In this document: positions 23,678 through 32,583 of the stretch, piece by piece | How positions within the stretch are numbered: position 1 is the first letter of the stretch | How the letters are laid out: every line of letters begins with the position of its first letter | Source: Acidobacteria bacterium AB60 | GTDB taxonomy: Bacteria; Acidobacteriota; Terriglobia; Terriglobales; Acidobacteriaceae | Direction: 5' to 3' | Length of the DNA stretch: 64,000 bases | Assembly (NCBI GenBank): GCA_008682415.1 | Contig: VANK01000003.1 | Coordinates: 1 to 64,000, forward strand | The notes under the pieces: model-generated | Database searches by the model: none | The model's input: the letters and a program-made list of their open reading frames with translations, nothing else | Told to the model about the DNA's origin: nothing | Program-made: the position numbers and the translations under genes

Positions 23678-26227
23678 ATGGCGGAAGAGAAAGAACTTCG
23701 ATACGACCCGGCCGTGATCGAGCCGAAATGGCAGGAGCGGTGGGCCGCGGACCCCAAGCTTTACGCGGCCGATCCCATTACCAGCGGCAAGCCCAAGTAC
23801 TACGTTCTGGAGATGCTGCCGTACCCCAGCGGCCAACTCCACATGGGACATGTGCGGAATTACTCGATCGGCGACGCCCTGGCGCGCCACATGTGGATGC
23901 GCGGCTACAACGTGCTGCACCCGATGGGCTGGGATGCGTTTGGTCTTCCCGCCGAGAACGCTGCACTGAAGAACAACACGCCGCCGCGCCAGTGGACGCT
24001 GTCGAACATTGCGGGGATGAAGCGCCAGTTCGGGCGCCTCGGCATGGGGTTTGACTGGGCTACCGAGGTCACCACCTGCTTCCCTGACTACTACCGCTGG
24101 AACCAGTGGTTCTTTCTGCGCATGTACGAGCGGGGCCTTGTTTACCGAAAGAAGAGCAAGGTGAACTGGTGCCCGGAGTGCGCGACGGTGCTCGCCAACG
24201 AGCAGGTCATCGACGGCCGCTGCTGGCGGCATGAGGACACGATTGTCGAGCAGCGCGATCTGGAGCAGTGGTTCTTTCGCATCACCGCCTACGCGCAGGA
24301 GTTGCTGGAGGGGCTGGATAAGCTCGACGGCTGGCCGGAGAAGGTGCGCACCATGCAGCGCAACTGGATCGGCCGCAGCGAAGGCACCGAGGTCGACTTC
24401 TTCCTCGCCGAAGACGCGGTGAACGCGCAGAACGACGATGGCTCGCCGAAGGTGATTCCCGCCGGACGGCGTATCCGGGTCTTCACCACCCGCGTGGACA
24501 CCATCTTCGGCGCTACCAGCATTCAGCTTGCGCCCGAGCACGCTCTGGTAACGGAGATGGCTTCGAATGATGCGGGGCTAGCCAAGCAGGTAAGCCAACT
24601 CCTGGAAGAACAGAAGAAGGCGCGCGAGGCGGGTGATGTGGGCGCGATCGAGAAACACGGCGTCCCGACCGGCCACTTTGCAGTGAATCCATACAACGGG
24701 GAACGTATTCCCATCTGGGTGGCCAACTACATTCTGGCGGACTATGGTACGGGCGCCATCATGAGCGTGCCGGGCCACGACGAGCGCGACTTTGAGTTCG
24801 CTACCAAGTACGCGATTCCCGTGCGCCGCGTGATTGCTCCCGCTAACCCTGTGGCGGAGGAGACGGCACTGCCGTTCACAACGGAGGATGGCGTCCTCGT
24901 CAACTCCGGCGAGTACAACGGGCTGGGCTATGCCGAGGCTACCCGCAGACTGCAGGAAGCGGCTGTGCGCGGCGGCTTCGGTGAGCCGAAGATCACCTTC
25001 CGCATCAAGGATTGGGGTGTCAGCCGGCAACGGTACTGGGGGACGCCGATTCCCATGATTCACTGCGAGCGCGACGGGATTGTGCCGGTTCCCGACGAGC
25101 AGCTGCCCGTGATTCTGCCTGACAACGTGGAGATCACGCAGACGGGTGGATCGCCGCTTGCGCGCGTGCCCGAGTTCGTCAATGTGACGTGTCCCAAATG
25201 CGGCGGACCGGCGAAGCGCGAGACCGACACGATGGATACCTTCGTCGACTCGAGCTGGTATTTCTACCGCTATACCGACGCGCACAACGACAAGGCGGCC
25301 TTTGATTCCGCCATCGCCAATTATTGGTTTCCCATCGATCAGTACATTGGGGGCGTCGAACACGCTATTCTGCACCTCATTTATTCGCGGTTCTGGACGC
25401 GGGTGATGCGCGATCTCGGCATGATCAAGAATGATGAGCCGGCAGAGCACCAGTTCTCGCAGGGCATGGTCATCAAAGACGGGCACAAGATGTCGAAGAA
25501 CCGCGGCAATGTGGTTTCGCCCGACGATATGGTGAACCGTTACGGGGCAGACGCCACGCGTATGTACGCACTGTTTGCGGCGCCGCCCGACCGCGATCTC
25601 GACTGGCAGGAGGATGGGGTTGCGGGAGTAAGCCGGTTCCTGGGGCGGGCCTACCGCCTGGTGATGAGATACGCGGCCACGGCGCGTGCGGCGAATGGGG
25701 CGATCGCGCCGGAGCCATCGGGATTGTCCCTGAAGCTTTTGCGTAAACTTCACCAGACCATCGCGAAGATCACGCAGGATTTCGAGGGACGCTGGCACTT
25801 CAACACCGATGTTGCGGCCATCATGGAGCTGGTCAACGAGATTCAGGGGGCGGACGCGCAGCTTGCGGCGGGAGAGGTGCCGGCGGCCGTTCTTCGCGAA
25901 CTGCTCACCGCGCTGGTGCTGTTGCTCGCGCCGTTTGCGCCCTATCTTGCGGCGGAGCTGTGGGATGAGCTTGGCGGCGAAGGCGCGGTGTTGCGCGCCC
26001 CATGGCCGCCCAGCAATCCCAATCTCGCCCGCGAAGACGAGCTCGAGATTCCGGTGCAGATCAACGGCAAGCTGGCCACGCTGGTGCGCGTGCCGGCCGG
26101 GTCGGCGCCGTCCGTCATCGAGGCCGCCGCTCTCGCCGATGAGAAGATCAAATCCCGCACCGCCGGCAAGACGATCGCCAAGGTCATCGTCGTCCCGGGC
26201 AAAACGGTGAATCTTGTCGTCAAATAG
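23678..26227 (+). CDS. leuS: Leucyl-tRNA synthetase
   Basis: Class I aminoacyl-tRNA synthetase of 849 residues. The HIGH-type motif is PSGQLHMGHVRNY near residue 50, and the KMSKS-type loop is KMSKNRGN near residue 605. The CP1 editing domain is present, with VDTIFGATSIQLAPEH and DYGTGAIMSVPGHDERD carrying the editing Thr/Asp region. A zinc-binding-like CPKCG...C lies before the catalytic half. The C-terminal anticodon-binding domain and LeuC-type end (INGKLATLVRVPAG) are intact. The length is typical. It is followed after 1 nt by a membrane protein gene. Confidence 0.97.
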   Translation: MAEEKELRYDPAVIEPKWQERWAADPKLYAADPITSGKPKYYVLEMLPYPSGQLHMGHVRNYSIGDALARHMWMRGYNVLHPMGWDAFGLPAENAALKNNTPPRQWTLSNIAGMKRQFGRLGMGFDWATEVTTCFPDYYRWNQWFFLRMYERGLVYRKKSKVNWCPECATVLANEQVIDGRCWRHEDTIVEQRDLEQWFFRITAYAQELLEGLDKLDGWPEKVRTMQRNWIGRSEGTEVDFFLAEDAVNAQNDDGSPKVIPAGRRIRVFTTRVDTIFGATSIQLAPEHALVTEMASNDAGLAKQVSQLLEEQKKAREAGDVGAIEKHGVPTGHFAVNPYNGERIPIWVANYILADYGTGAIMSVPGHDERDFEFATKYAIPVRRVIAPANPVAEETALPFTTEDGVLVNSGEYNGLGYAEATRRLQEAAVRGGFGEPKITFRIKDWGVSRQRYWGTPIPMIHCERDGIVPVPDEQLPVILPDNVEITQTGGSPLARVPEFVNVTCPKCGGPAKRETDTMDTFVDSSWYFYRYTDAHNDKAAFDSAIANYWFPIDQYIGGVEHAILHLIYSRFWTRVMRDLGMIKNDEPAEHQFSQGMVIKDGHKMSKNRGNVVSPDDMVNRYGADATRMYALFAAPPDRDLDWQEDGVAGVSRFLGRAYRLVMRYAATARAANGAIAPEPSGLSLKLLRKLHQTIAKITQDFEGRWHFNTDVAAIMELVNEIQGADAQLAAGEVPAAVLRELLTALVLLLAPFAPYLAAELWDELGGEGAVLRAPWPPSNPNLAREDELEIPVQINGKLATLVRVPAGSAPSVIEAAALADEKIKSRTAGKTIAKVIVVPGKTVNLVVK

Positions 26228-26228
26228 C

Positions 26229-27131
26229 ATGAGCGCGGAATCGTTGCGTGGCACCCAGTCCGTGGTTGGTCAGATGGGCTGGGTGTTCACGCGGCCGTCG
26301 CTCACCGTGCTCGAAGTGGCCTGGCGCTGGATCTTCGGGGCGCCGCTGCTTGCCGTCTGCTGGGTTCAGGCGCGTCATATCCTGGCCGCACTGCCCACCT
26401 CATCGGCCGGTCTCGATTCCCTCGATCTCGCCAACCCGTGGCTCTCGTCGCTCAAGCTCGCGGCCGCGTGGGACATGTACCGTCCGCACATGGTTGGCGT
26501 GTTGCAGTGGCTCGCACCGGTTGCGGCGGTGGCCTGGGTCGTGCTCTCCGCGCTCGGACGCAACCTGGTCATCATGCGCATGGAACCACGCACGCGTTTC
26601 CGTCCGCTGGCATTGATGGTACTGCAGGCGGTTTGGCTGGCCGTGCTGGGGCTCACCGGATGGGCGTGGTTCCGCTGCGTAGGCTGGGCCGCTGCCACGC
26701 ACATCGGCACCGGCGCGGAGCCGGACCTCGTGGGCTACTCCATCTGGATCATCTTTTTCTCTCTTGGCTTCTTCACGCTATGGGCCCTTGTAAGCTGGGC
26801 GGTCGCGATCGCGCCCATGCTGGTGCTGCTGGAGGGGTGCGGTCCCGGAGCAGCCATTACCCGCAGTTTGCGGCTGGGAAAGCCCTTCACCAGCAAGCTG
26901 GTCGAGATCAACCTCGTGATGGGGATCGTGAAGCTGGCGCTGCTGGTGGTGGCCATGGTCTTCTCGTCGGTGCTCATCCCGTTCAGCGATGAGATTGGAG
27001 CCGGCGCTCTCCACCTCGAGTGGGTTGTTGTGTCGCTCTTTTACTTCATCGCCAGCGACTACTTCCACGTAGTGCGGCTCAAGAGCCTGCTTGAGTTCTG
27101 GCGGGTCTTCCGCGCTCCGCTGCGGCACTAA
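26229..27131 (+). CDS. Unrecognised multi-pass membrane protein
   Basis: A 300-residue integral membrane protein with about six hydrophobic segments, for example around residues 35-55, 95-115, 130-155, 175-205, 240-260 and 265-285. It starts one base after the leuS stop, so it is probably read from the leuS transcript, but no function can be inferred from that. The C-terminal part (GPGAAITRSLRLGKPFTSKLVEINLVMGIVK, split here as GPGAAITRSLRLGKPF and KLVEINLVMGIVK) resembles glycerophosphodiester-type DUF membrane domains in layout only. I do not recognise the family. Confidence 0.75.
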   Translation: MSAESLRGTQSVVGQMGWVFTRPSLTVLEVAWRWIFGAPLLAVCWVQARHILAALPTSSAGLDSLDLANPWLSSLKLAAAWDMYRPHMVGVLQWLAPVAAVAWVVLSALGRNLVIMRMEPRTRFRPLALMVLQAVWLAVLGLTGWAWFRCVGWAAATHIGTGAEPDLVGYSIWIIFFSLGFFTLWALVSWAVAIAPMLVLLEGCGPGAAITRSLRLGKPFTSKLVEINLVMGIVKLALLVVAMVFSSVLIPFSDEIGAGALHLEWVVVSLFYFIASDYFHVVRLKSLLEFWRVFRAPLRH

Positions 27132-27141
27132 GGCCGGAACG

Positions 27142-27774
27142 CTACTTCTTTTCTTTCGCTTCTTCGGCAAGGTATGCCTGGCTGAGCGTCTTCTTCTGCT
27201 GCGCGAGGGGCAACAGCGTGGGGTAGAACTGCACAAACGTCGTGTCCACAGCGCCGTGCGCTGCGTGGCAGGTGTAGCACGGCGCGCCTTGCGGAACCAG
27301 CGATCCCGGCTTATCCAGAGAATCGAATTCGAAGAATGCCCACTTATCAGGGAAGCGGGCCGTGTCCTTCACGTGAACTTCGAGGGCCATCAGGTCGGTG
27401 CCCTGGAAGTGCCCGCGCTGGTTGATGGAGCCCTTGCTCTGGGCCATGCGCGCCTCGAGAACCATGACCGTCTTGTCGGGCCAGGTTCCGGTCTGCACAA
27501 ACGTGCGATAGGCCTCAGGGTTCACGAACACGTTGTCGAACATCGAGTGGTCCGCGAAGTCGGGCTTGGGGCTGTAGCTCATATCGATCCCGGATGTCAG
27601 ATAGATCCACTCGCGATAGCTAGCCGGAGGCTTCATGTCGCCGTTCTTCTCATAGGCGGGCTCGGTTGCGGGCGCGGCGGCCCTGGTATCGGATCCGGTC
27701 TGCGCCACAAAGGGCATCGAGCAGAAAGCAGCGGACAAGCACACGCCAGCCATGAGGACGAGTCGGAAACGCAC
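27142..27774 (-). CDS. Cytochrome P460 family protein
   Basis: A 210-residue exported c-type haem protein. A signal peptide (RFRLVLMAGVCLSAAFCSM) is followed by the P460 domain (PF16694) ending in CYTCHAAHG, where C166, C169 and H170 form the haem-binding CxxCH. KWAFFEF lies upstream in the sheet region. Characterised P460 proteins oxidise hydroxylamine or NO, but many soil homologues are of unknown role. The GTG start has CCGGAGG 5 nt upstream. It lies 66 nt downstream of the MCE protein on the same strand. No ammonia-oxidation genes are present, so a detoxification or electron-transfer role is as likely. Confidence 0.88.
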   Translation of the reverse strand: MRFRLVLMAGVCLSAAFCSMPFVAQTGSDTRAAAPATEPAYEKNGDMKPPASYREWIYLTSGIDMSYSPKPDFADHSMFDNVFVNPEAYRTFVQTGTWPDKTVMVLEARMAQSKGSINQRGHFQGTDLMALEVHVKDTARFPDKWAFFEFDSLDKPGSLVPQGAPCYTCHAAHGAVDTTFVQFYPTLLPLAQQKKTLSQAYLAEEAKEKK

Positions 27775-27840
27775 GGGAACCTCCGGTGATCTTCCGATAC
27801 GTTAGCGCAGAGACAGGGTTCCGGCAACTCGGACGCAGCG

Positions 27841-28917
27841 TTAGAACAGCTTCAGATGGATCACAAAGTACTTTTTGGGATTTTCGCGGATTGCCTTCAC
27901 GAGCTGTTGCGTCTGGTCTAGCGTCTGGTCGGTGTGGTCGTACACCGAGCGATTCACGGCAAGCTGGCCCAGAGTGCCTTTGCCTTCGTTGATGCCCTTC
28001 AGCAACGTGTCGAGGCTGCTGACGGTTTCATCCAGCTTCTGGGCGAAGGCCTGGTCCTGGGTCAGCTTGCCCAGGGCGCCCTTGCCGGAGTTAATCCCCT
28101 CCAGCAGCTTGTTGGTGTTCTCGACGGCGGCGTTCAGGTTGTTGTAGAGCGTCTCGTCATGAAGCAGCTTGCCCGCGGAGCCGTGGCCCTCTGCCAGGGA
28201 CTCGGAGATGGTGTTCAGCCGGTCGACGGTGGCGTTGAGTTTGGTATACATGGTGTCGTCGCTCAACAGCTTGCCCAGTGTTCCCTTACCCTGGCTGATG
28301 CTGCGCGTAATCTCCCCGGCATTGTTCAGCAGCGCCACGGTCCTCTCGTAGACGCGCGGGTCGTTCAGGAGCATGCCCGCCGTTCCCTTTTTCGAGTTCA
28401 GGGTGTCCAGCAGGGTGTTCACCTTGGTCATGACCACGGTGGCCTTTTGCAGGGCCTCCTGGCTGGTGTCGACCACGGCCTGAATACTGGGCACGTTGCG
28501 AGCTGCCAGTTCGGCATTATTGGCCGGCGGCGGCCCGTGGGCGTCCCTGGAGGTGATATCGACGTAGCTGTCGCCCAGAACGCCCGCCGAGGTGATCGAG
28601 GTCGTGGAGTCGGCGTGGAGGCCGACGGCGGCCTTTTCTCCAACCTGCATCGTGACTTCAACTGGGGTGGGATTGCGGGAGGGCACGACCCGGATCCGGG
28701 TAACGTTGCCGATGGTCACGCCTTCCAGGCTGACCGGAGCTCCGCCCTTCAGTCCCGAGGCATTCTGAAAGTAGGAACGGAGCGTGAGCTTCCGGGTGAA
28801 CAGCCCGCCCGTGGAGCCGGACATGAGGAACACCAGTCCGATCAGCACGGCTACGGCCACGAGGACCAGGATGCCTACTTTCAGTTGAGACCACTGAATC
28901 TCTTTGCGGCTTGGCAC
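27841..28917 (-). CDS. MlaD/MCE-family lipid transport protein with 34-residue repeats
   Basis: A 358-residue inner-membrane-anchored substrate-binding protein. An N-terminal transmembrane helix (VGILVLVAVAVLIGLVFLM) is followed by an MCE domain (about residues 40-125; GLKGGAPVSLEGVTIGNV). A long helical tail holds five copies of a G-K-G-T-x-G-K-L-L motif spaced exactly 34 residues (178, 212, 246, 280, 314). MCE proteins form hexameric rings or tubes that shuttle phospholipids to the outer membrane with an ABC transporter; mlaE and mlaF homologues are not adjacent here. The start is the GTG at 28917 because GAGGGGAG lies 4-5 nt upstream; a TTG at 28947 is less likely. Confidence 0.88.
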   Translation of the reverse strand: MPSRKEIQWSQLKVGILVLVAVAVLIGLVFLMSGSTGGLFTRKLTLRSYFQNASGLKGGAPVSLEGVTIGNVTRIRVVPSRNPTPVEVTMQVGEKAAVGLHADSTTSITSAGVLGDSYVDITSRDAHGPPPANNAELAARNVPSIQAVVDTSQEALQKATVVMTKVNTLLDTLNSKKGTAGMLLNDPRVYERTVALLNNAGEITRSISQGKGTLGKLLSDDTMYTKLNATVDRLNTISESLAEGHGSAGKLLHDETLYNNLNAAVENTNKLLEGINSGKGALGKLTQDQAFAQKLDETVSSLDTLLKGINEGKGTLGQLAVNRSVYDHTDQTLDQTQQLVKAIRENPKKYFVIHLKLF

Positions 28918-29127
28918 GATGCTCCCCTCAATGACCGGATCGGCCAAAGATTGCCGACGGCGACCCCGCTGGCGGTCTGCTGCGGCACTCTCAGGAGAAA
29001 TGTGCGGGCGAGCCGCTCAAAGCGGCGAAACGAGCAGGGAGAAGCAATAAAACCAATGGATCCCGCGGATTTCCCGATCGCGCTCTAACTTACCGCATTG
29101 CCTTGAGGATAGCAGACGCCGGGCTGG

Positions 29128-29514
29128 TCAATTGCCGCTGCGTTCGAGCACCACGCTGGCCACGGCCATCTCGCGGGTGTGGGTGAGCGAAAGCGCCGAC
29201 GAATGGACGCCCAGGCGTTGCGCAACCTCTCGGGCTCGCCCGTGGAAGACGAGAGAGGGTCTGCCGCCCGGCTCGCGCACGACTTCGATCTCGAGCCAGG
29301 TCACGCCTCTGCTGATGCCGGTGCCAAGGGCCTTGGCGCCCGCCTCCTTGGCGGCAAAACGGGCGGCCAGGCTCTCTGCGGCGTTCTTCTTGCGCAGGCA
29401 GTAGGCCTGCTCCGCCGCGGTATAAACGCGCTTGAGAAAACGGTCCCCGAAGCGTTCCACCGATATGCGAATGCGCTCGATTTCTACGAGGTCGATTCCA
29501 CTGCCCACAATCAT
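29128..29514 (-). CDS. acpS: Holo-[acyl-carrier-protein] synthase
   Basis: Transfers 4'-phosphopantetheine from CoA to apo-ACP. The 128-residue protein has the two signature magnesium-binding motifs, GSGIDLVEIERI (Asp8) and FAAKEAGAKALGTG (Glu in AAKEA), and the C-terminal SLTHTREMAVASVVLE strand. The length is typical of AcpS trimers. No ribosome site is seen; TACATT lies five bases before the ATG. Its role complements fabH elsewhere in the window, but the genes are not linked. Confidence 0.95.
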   Translation of the reverse strand: MIVGSGIDLVEIERIRISVERFGDRFLKRVYTAAEQAYCLRKKNAAESLAARFAAKEAGAKALGTGISRGVTWLEIEVVREPGGRPSLVFHGRAREVAQRLGVHSSALSLTHTREMAVASVVLERSGN

Positions 29515-29519
29515 TCGCG

Positions 29520-29525
29520 AATGTA
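29520..29525 (-). promoter_or_regulatory. -10 hexamer TACATT of acpS
   Basis: TACATT on the minus strand ends 5 nt before the acpS ATG; no Shine-Dalgarno lies between. Confidence 0.4.
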
Positions 29526-29707
29526 CTTACCTCACTGCAATTTTCGACTCAGGCAAGCAGCCTTCCGCGCCGCCCCTTGCTCCAACTTATCAGTGAAGCC
29601 CGAGCAGAACTTCATCCGCCCCTCTGAGCTGTGCTGAAGCTGGTCATTCGGCGTTCCAGTCCAGAACAAGCCTTAAATCCAGACCCCGACTTACCGATAA
29701 GGCGGAA

Positions 29708-30109
29708 GTGAGGTTTTCCGTGCCGCCACGTGATCCGGCAAGATCCGCAAACATGACCTGGGCTCTCGAAATGAAGGCCGTATCCGTCGTTGAACCGTCG
29801 CGCCTGGTGCGCGCCCTTTCGGGCGGCATCATGGGGTGCGGCGGCTGGATTTTGAGCCGCGGCTCCACGGATACCGGGGTGGTAAACCTGCTGTTCGAGT
29901 TCGAGCGGCAGGCCTGCATCGATATCTACAGCATGCTGATTGCTGCAGGTATCGAACTGAGCCACCACGGACATATCCGGTTTACCGAGCTGTGCCAGTG
30001 TACCCGCAACCATTACCTGGACTGCAGCGAGGACATCGCCAGCGTCGACCTGGAGATCCAGACGTTTCCCTCGGTGGTGATGTCCCGCCCGGCTCCTCGC
30101 AATACCTAA
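29708..30109 (+). CDS. Small unrecognised protein
   Basis: A 133-residue protein of unknown family. The core, from about residue 22, alternates predicted strands and helices: MKAVSVVEPSRLVRALSGG, GCGGWILSRG, VVNLLFEFERQACIDIYS and GIELSHHGHIRFTELCQC. A CQC and a later Cys (DCSED) cluster near residues 99-110. The layout loosely recalls a small ferredoxin-like or ACT-like fold, which is only an impression. The GTG at 29708 is chosen because AAGG lies 5 nt upstream; ATGs at 29753 or 29771 are possible. Composition and codon use look genic, and nothing overlaps it. Confidence 0.6.
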   Translation: MRFSVPPRDPARSANMTWALEMKAVSVVEPSRLVRALSGGIMGCGGWILSRGSTDTGVVNLLFEFERQACIDIYSMLIAAGIELSHHGHIRFTELCQCTRNHYLDCSEDIASVDLEIQTFPSVVMSRPAPRNT

Positions 30110-30177
30110 CTCTTCGCCGTTTCTTCTCTTCAGGAGGATCGATTCGCTGAACGGAGACTAACCACACACATCGACGG

Positions 30178-32508
30178 CTACCCGGCTTCGACCAGACCGT
30201 AGCGCCGCTGCCAGGCTTCTTTCAGGCGAGCGCCCACCCGCGCGCGTTCGGTTTCGGTCCCCTCAGCGGCTTCCGGGGAGGCATTGGCGAATCGGGCGGC
30301 CTCAACCTTCGCCAATTCCAGGATCTCGCGGTCGCGCAGGAGGTTGGCGACCCGGAAGTCCGGGAGACCTGCCTGCTTGGTTCCAAAGAACTCGCCCGGG
30401 CCGCGCATCTGGAGGTCCAGCTCCGCCAGCTCGAAACCGTCCTGGGTGCGCACCATCGCGTTGAGGCGCTCGTCGCCCTGCGGGGAGACCTTGTCCCCGG
30501 TGATCAGAATGCAATAGCTCCTGGCGGCGCCGCGGCCCACCCGGCCGCGAAGCTGGTGCAGTTGGGCAAGGCCGAAACGCTCTGCGTGTTCTACTACCAT
30601 GACCGTGGCGTTCGGGACGTCGACGCCGACCTCAATGACCGTGGTGGCCACCAGCACGTCAATCTCGCCGCGGTGGAAACGGCGCATGAGCACATCCTTG
30701 TCATCCGGGTCGAGCCGGCCATGGAGCAGCCCAAGGCGGAGGCCGGCGAGGGGACCGGTACGAAGCTTTTCATGCATTTCGACCGCAGACTTGAGGCCCG
30801 ACTTCGCAGAGGGATTTGCCTCGGCTGCAGCTTGCGGGAAGAGATTGCCGGATCGTCCTTTTCGAACTTTCCCTTTTCCAGGCGATGCGGCCCGGACAGA
30901 TGCGTGCCGAATGGATAGATCAGCCCTTAGCGTCGCTGCGTCTTCAGGTGCCTGCGTCCCGTTGTTGTCGGTTGAGAAATCGAGCTCGGGCTGATCGTCG
31001 CGGGTTCCCTCGATGACCGGGTAGACGATGTAGGCTTGTCGGCCGAGCGCAACCTGCTTGCGGAGGAACTCCCAGACATCAGCGGCTCGTTCGCCCGGAA
31101 CACGTCGTGTGACGATGGGCGTGCGGCCGGGTGGCAGTTCGTCCAGAACGCTCACGTCAAGGTCACCGTAGAGCGAGAGCGCCAGCGTACGCGGGATGGG
31201 GGTAGCGGTCATGACCAGGACATCCGGCTCCGCCTGGTTGGGCTTCTTCATGAGGCGAAACCGCTGCATCACGCCGAACCGGTGCTGCTCGTCAACGACG
31301 ACAAGGCCAAGGCGATCGAATTCGACCTTCTCTTCAATCAGAGCGTGCGTTCCGATGACGAGGTGGGCCTCGCCACGGTTGATCAGGGCCCGGTTCGAGC
31401 GCTTGCGGTCATCATCCAGCGAGCCGGTCAGGAGGACGATGCGATAGTTGCGGCTGGAGCGCTCCAGGAGCTTGCGGGCGGCGAGATAGTGCTGGGTAGC
31501 AAGGATCTCGGTGGGAGCCATGAGAGCGGCCTGGTACCCGTTTTCCATGGCAACCAGCATGGCCTGAAGGGCCACGATGGTCTTGCCGGAGCCGACGTCT
31601 CCTTGCAGCAGACGCCGCATCGGGACGGGCTGCTTCATGTCCTGCACGATCTCGCCGAGGGTGCGCTTTTGTGCCGCTGTGGGATGAAAAGGGAGCACCT
31701 CGCGAATGGCCTGCCGGACCTTGTCTGTGGTCTCGAAGCCGATTCCGACCCGCTCGCGTAGTTTGCGGCGCTTCAGCTCGAGGCCGAGCTCGAGGAAAAA
31801 AAGCTCTTCGAAGATCAGGCGACGGTGATACGGAGTGGACCAGCCCTGGAGCTGAGCCATAGAGGTCCCTTCGGGAGGGAAGTGCACCTGGCAGAGCGCC
31901 GCCTCGCGATCAGGGAGGGTGAGCCGCTGGAGCATGGCCTTGGGCAGGCACTCGGGAACGCAGCCGCGCATGCTCTCAAGCAGGTGGAAGATGACCTTGC
32001 GCTGCCAGCGAGAGGCCAGGCGCGCGCCGCCGAGGGATTCATAGACGGGCGTGATGCGGCCCACCTCGAGGAGGCGGGTCTCGGCGTCGTCGCTGGAGTC
32101 GGGCAGGACCTCGAACTGGGGCTGGACCATCTTGAAGTTGCTGGTCGACCGCGAGGGCTCCACCTTCCCAAAGACGGCGACGGTCTGGCCGGGCCGGAAC
32201 TTGCCTTCGAGATAGCTTCCGTGGAACCAGAGGCACTTGAGCACCAGGCGTCCCTGGCCGAGGGTAAGTTCGAACAGCGGCATGCGGCGGGTGCGCAGAA
32301 TCTCAGCCCGGCGCACCTCGGCAATGACGCTGGCGGTCTCCCCGGGCTTGAGTTCGTCCAGGCTGCGGGGGTTCTGGCGGTCTTCGTAGCGGAAAGGAAG
32401 ATGGTAGAGGAGGTCTTCCGCGGTAGCGATGCCCTTGCCGGCCAGCGTTTCAGCGATCTGTGGGCCGACGCCGCGTACAAACTTGATGGGAGTTTCGAGG
32501 CCGGGCAT
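30178..32508 (-). CDS. recG: ATP-dependent DNA helicase RecG
   Basis: Branch-migration helicase that reverses stalled forks. The 776-residue protein has an N-terminal wedge/OB-fold domain (FRYEDRQNPRSLDELKPGE), Walker A GDVGSGKTIVA, the DExH-type box VVDEQHRFG, TATPIPRTLALSLYGD and the motif VI region QLRGRVGRGAARSYC. E. coli RecG is 693 residues; the excess here is a polar, Lys/Ala/Asp-rich insertion at about residues 500-575, between helicase motifs, just before LRLGLLHGRLDPDDKD. The ATG at 32508 has no ribosome site but has TACCAT seven bases upstream. Confidence 0.95.
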   Translation of the reverse strand: MPGLETPIKFVRGVGPQIAETLAGKGIATAEDLLYHLPFRYEDRQNPRSLDELKPGETASVIAEVRRAEILRTRRMPLFELTLGQGRLVLKCLWFHGSYLEGKFRPGQTVAVFGKVEPSRSTSNFKMVQPQFEVLPDSSDDAETRLLEVGRITPVYESLGGARLASRWQRKVIFHLLESMRGCVPECLPKAMLQRLTLPDREAALCQVHFPPEGTSMAQLQGWSTPYHRRLIFEELFFLELGLELKRRKLRERVGIGFETTDKVRQAIREVLPFHPTAAQKRTLGEIVQDMKQPVPMRRLLQGDVGSGKTIVALQAMLVAMENGYQAALMAPTEILATQHYLAARKLLERSSRNYRIVLLTGSLDDDRKRSNRALINRGEAHLVIGTHALIEEKVEFDRLGLVVVDEQHRFGVMQRFRLMKKPNQAEPDVLVMTATPIPRTLALSLYGDLDVSVLDELPPGRTPIVTRRVPGERAADVWEFLRKQVALGRQAYIVYPVIEGTRDDQPELDFSTDNNGTQAPEDAATLRADLSIRHASVRAASPGKGKVRKGRSGNLFPQAAAEANPSAKSGLKSAVEMHEKLRTGPLAGLRLGLLHGRLDPDDKDVLMRRFHRGEIDVLVATTVIEVGVDVPNATVMVVEHAERFGLAQLHQLRGRVGRGAARSYCILITGDKVSPQGDERLNAMVRTQDGFELAELDLQMRGPGEFFGTKQAGLPDFRVANLLRDREILELAKVEAARFANASPEAAEGTETERARVGARLKEAWQRRYGLVEAG

Positions 32509-32515
32509 TGATTCG

Positions 32516-32521
32516 ATGGTA
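32516..32521 (-). promoter_or_regulatory. Possible -10 hexamer TACCAT of recG
   Basis: TACCAT on the minus strand ends 7 nt before the recG ATG with no Shine-Dalgarno between. It is a moderate TAnnnT match. Confidence 0.4.
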
Positions 32522-32583
32522 AAGGACCGGACGGAAGGGTCCTGAACGCGGCCGGAAGGGGATTGGGTAAGCGGAAGAGCCGG

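Noticed and set aside
24578-26254. Minus-strand open frame of about 558 codons
   Set aside because: Fully antisense to leuS, which has all its signature motifs.
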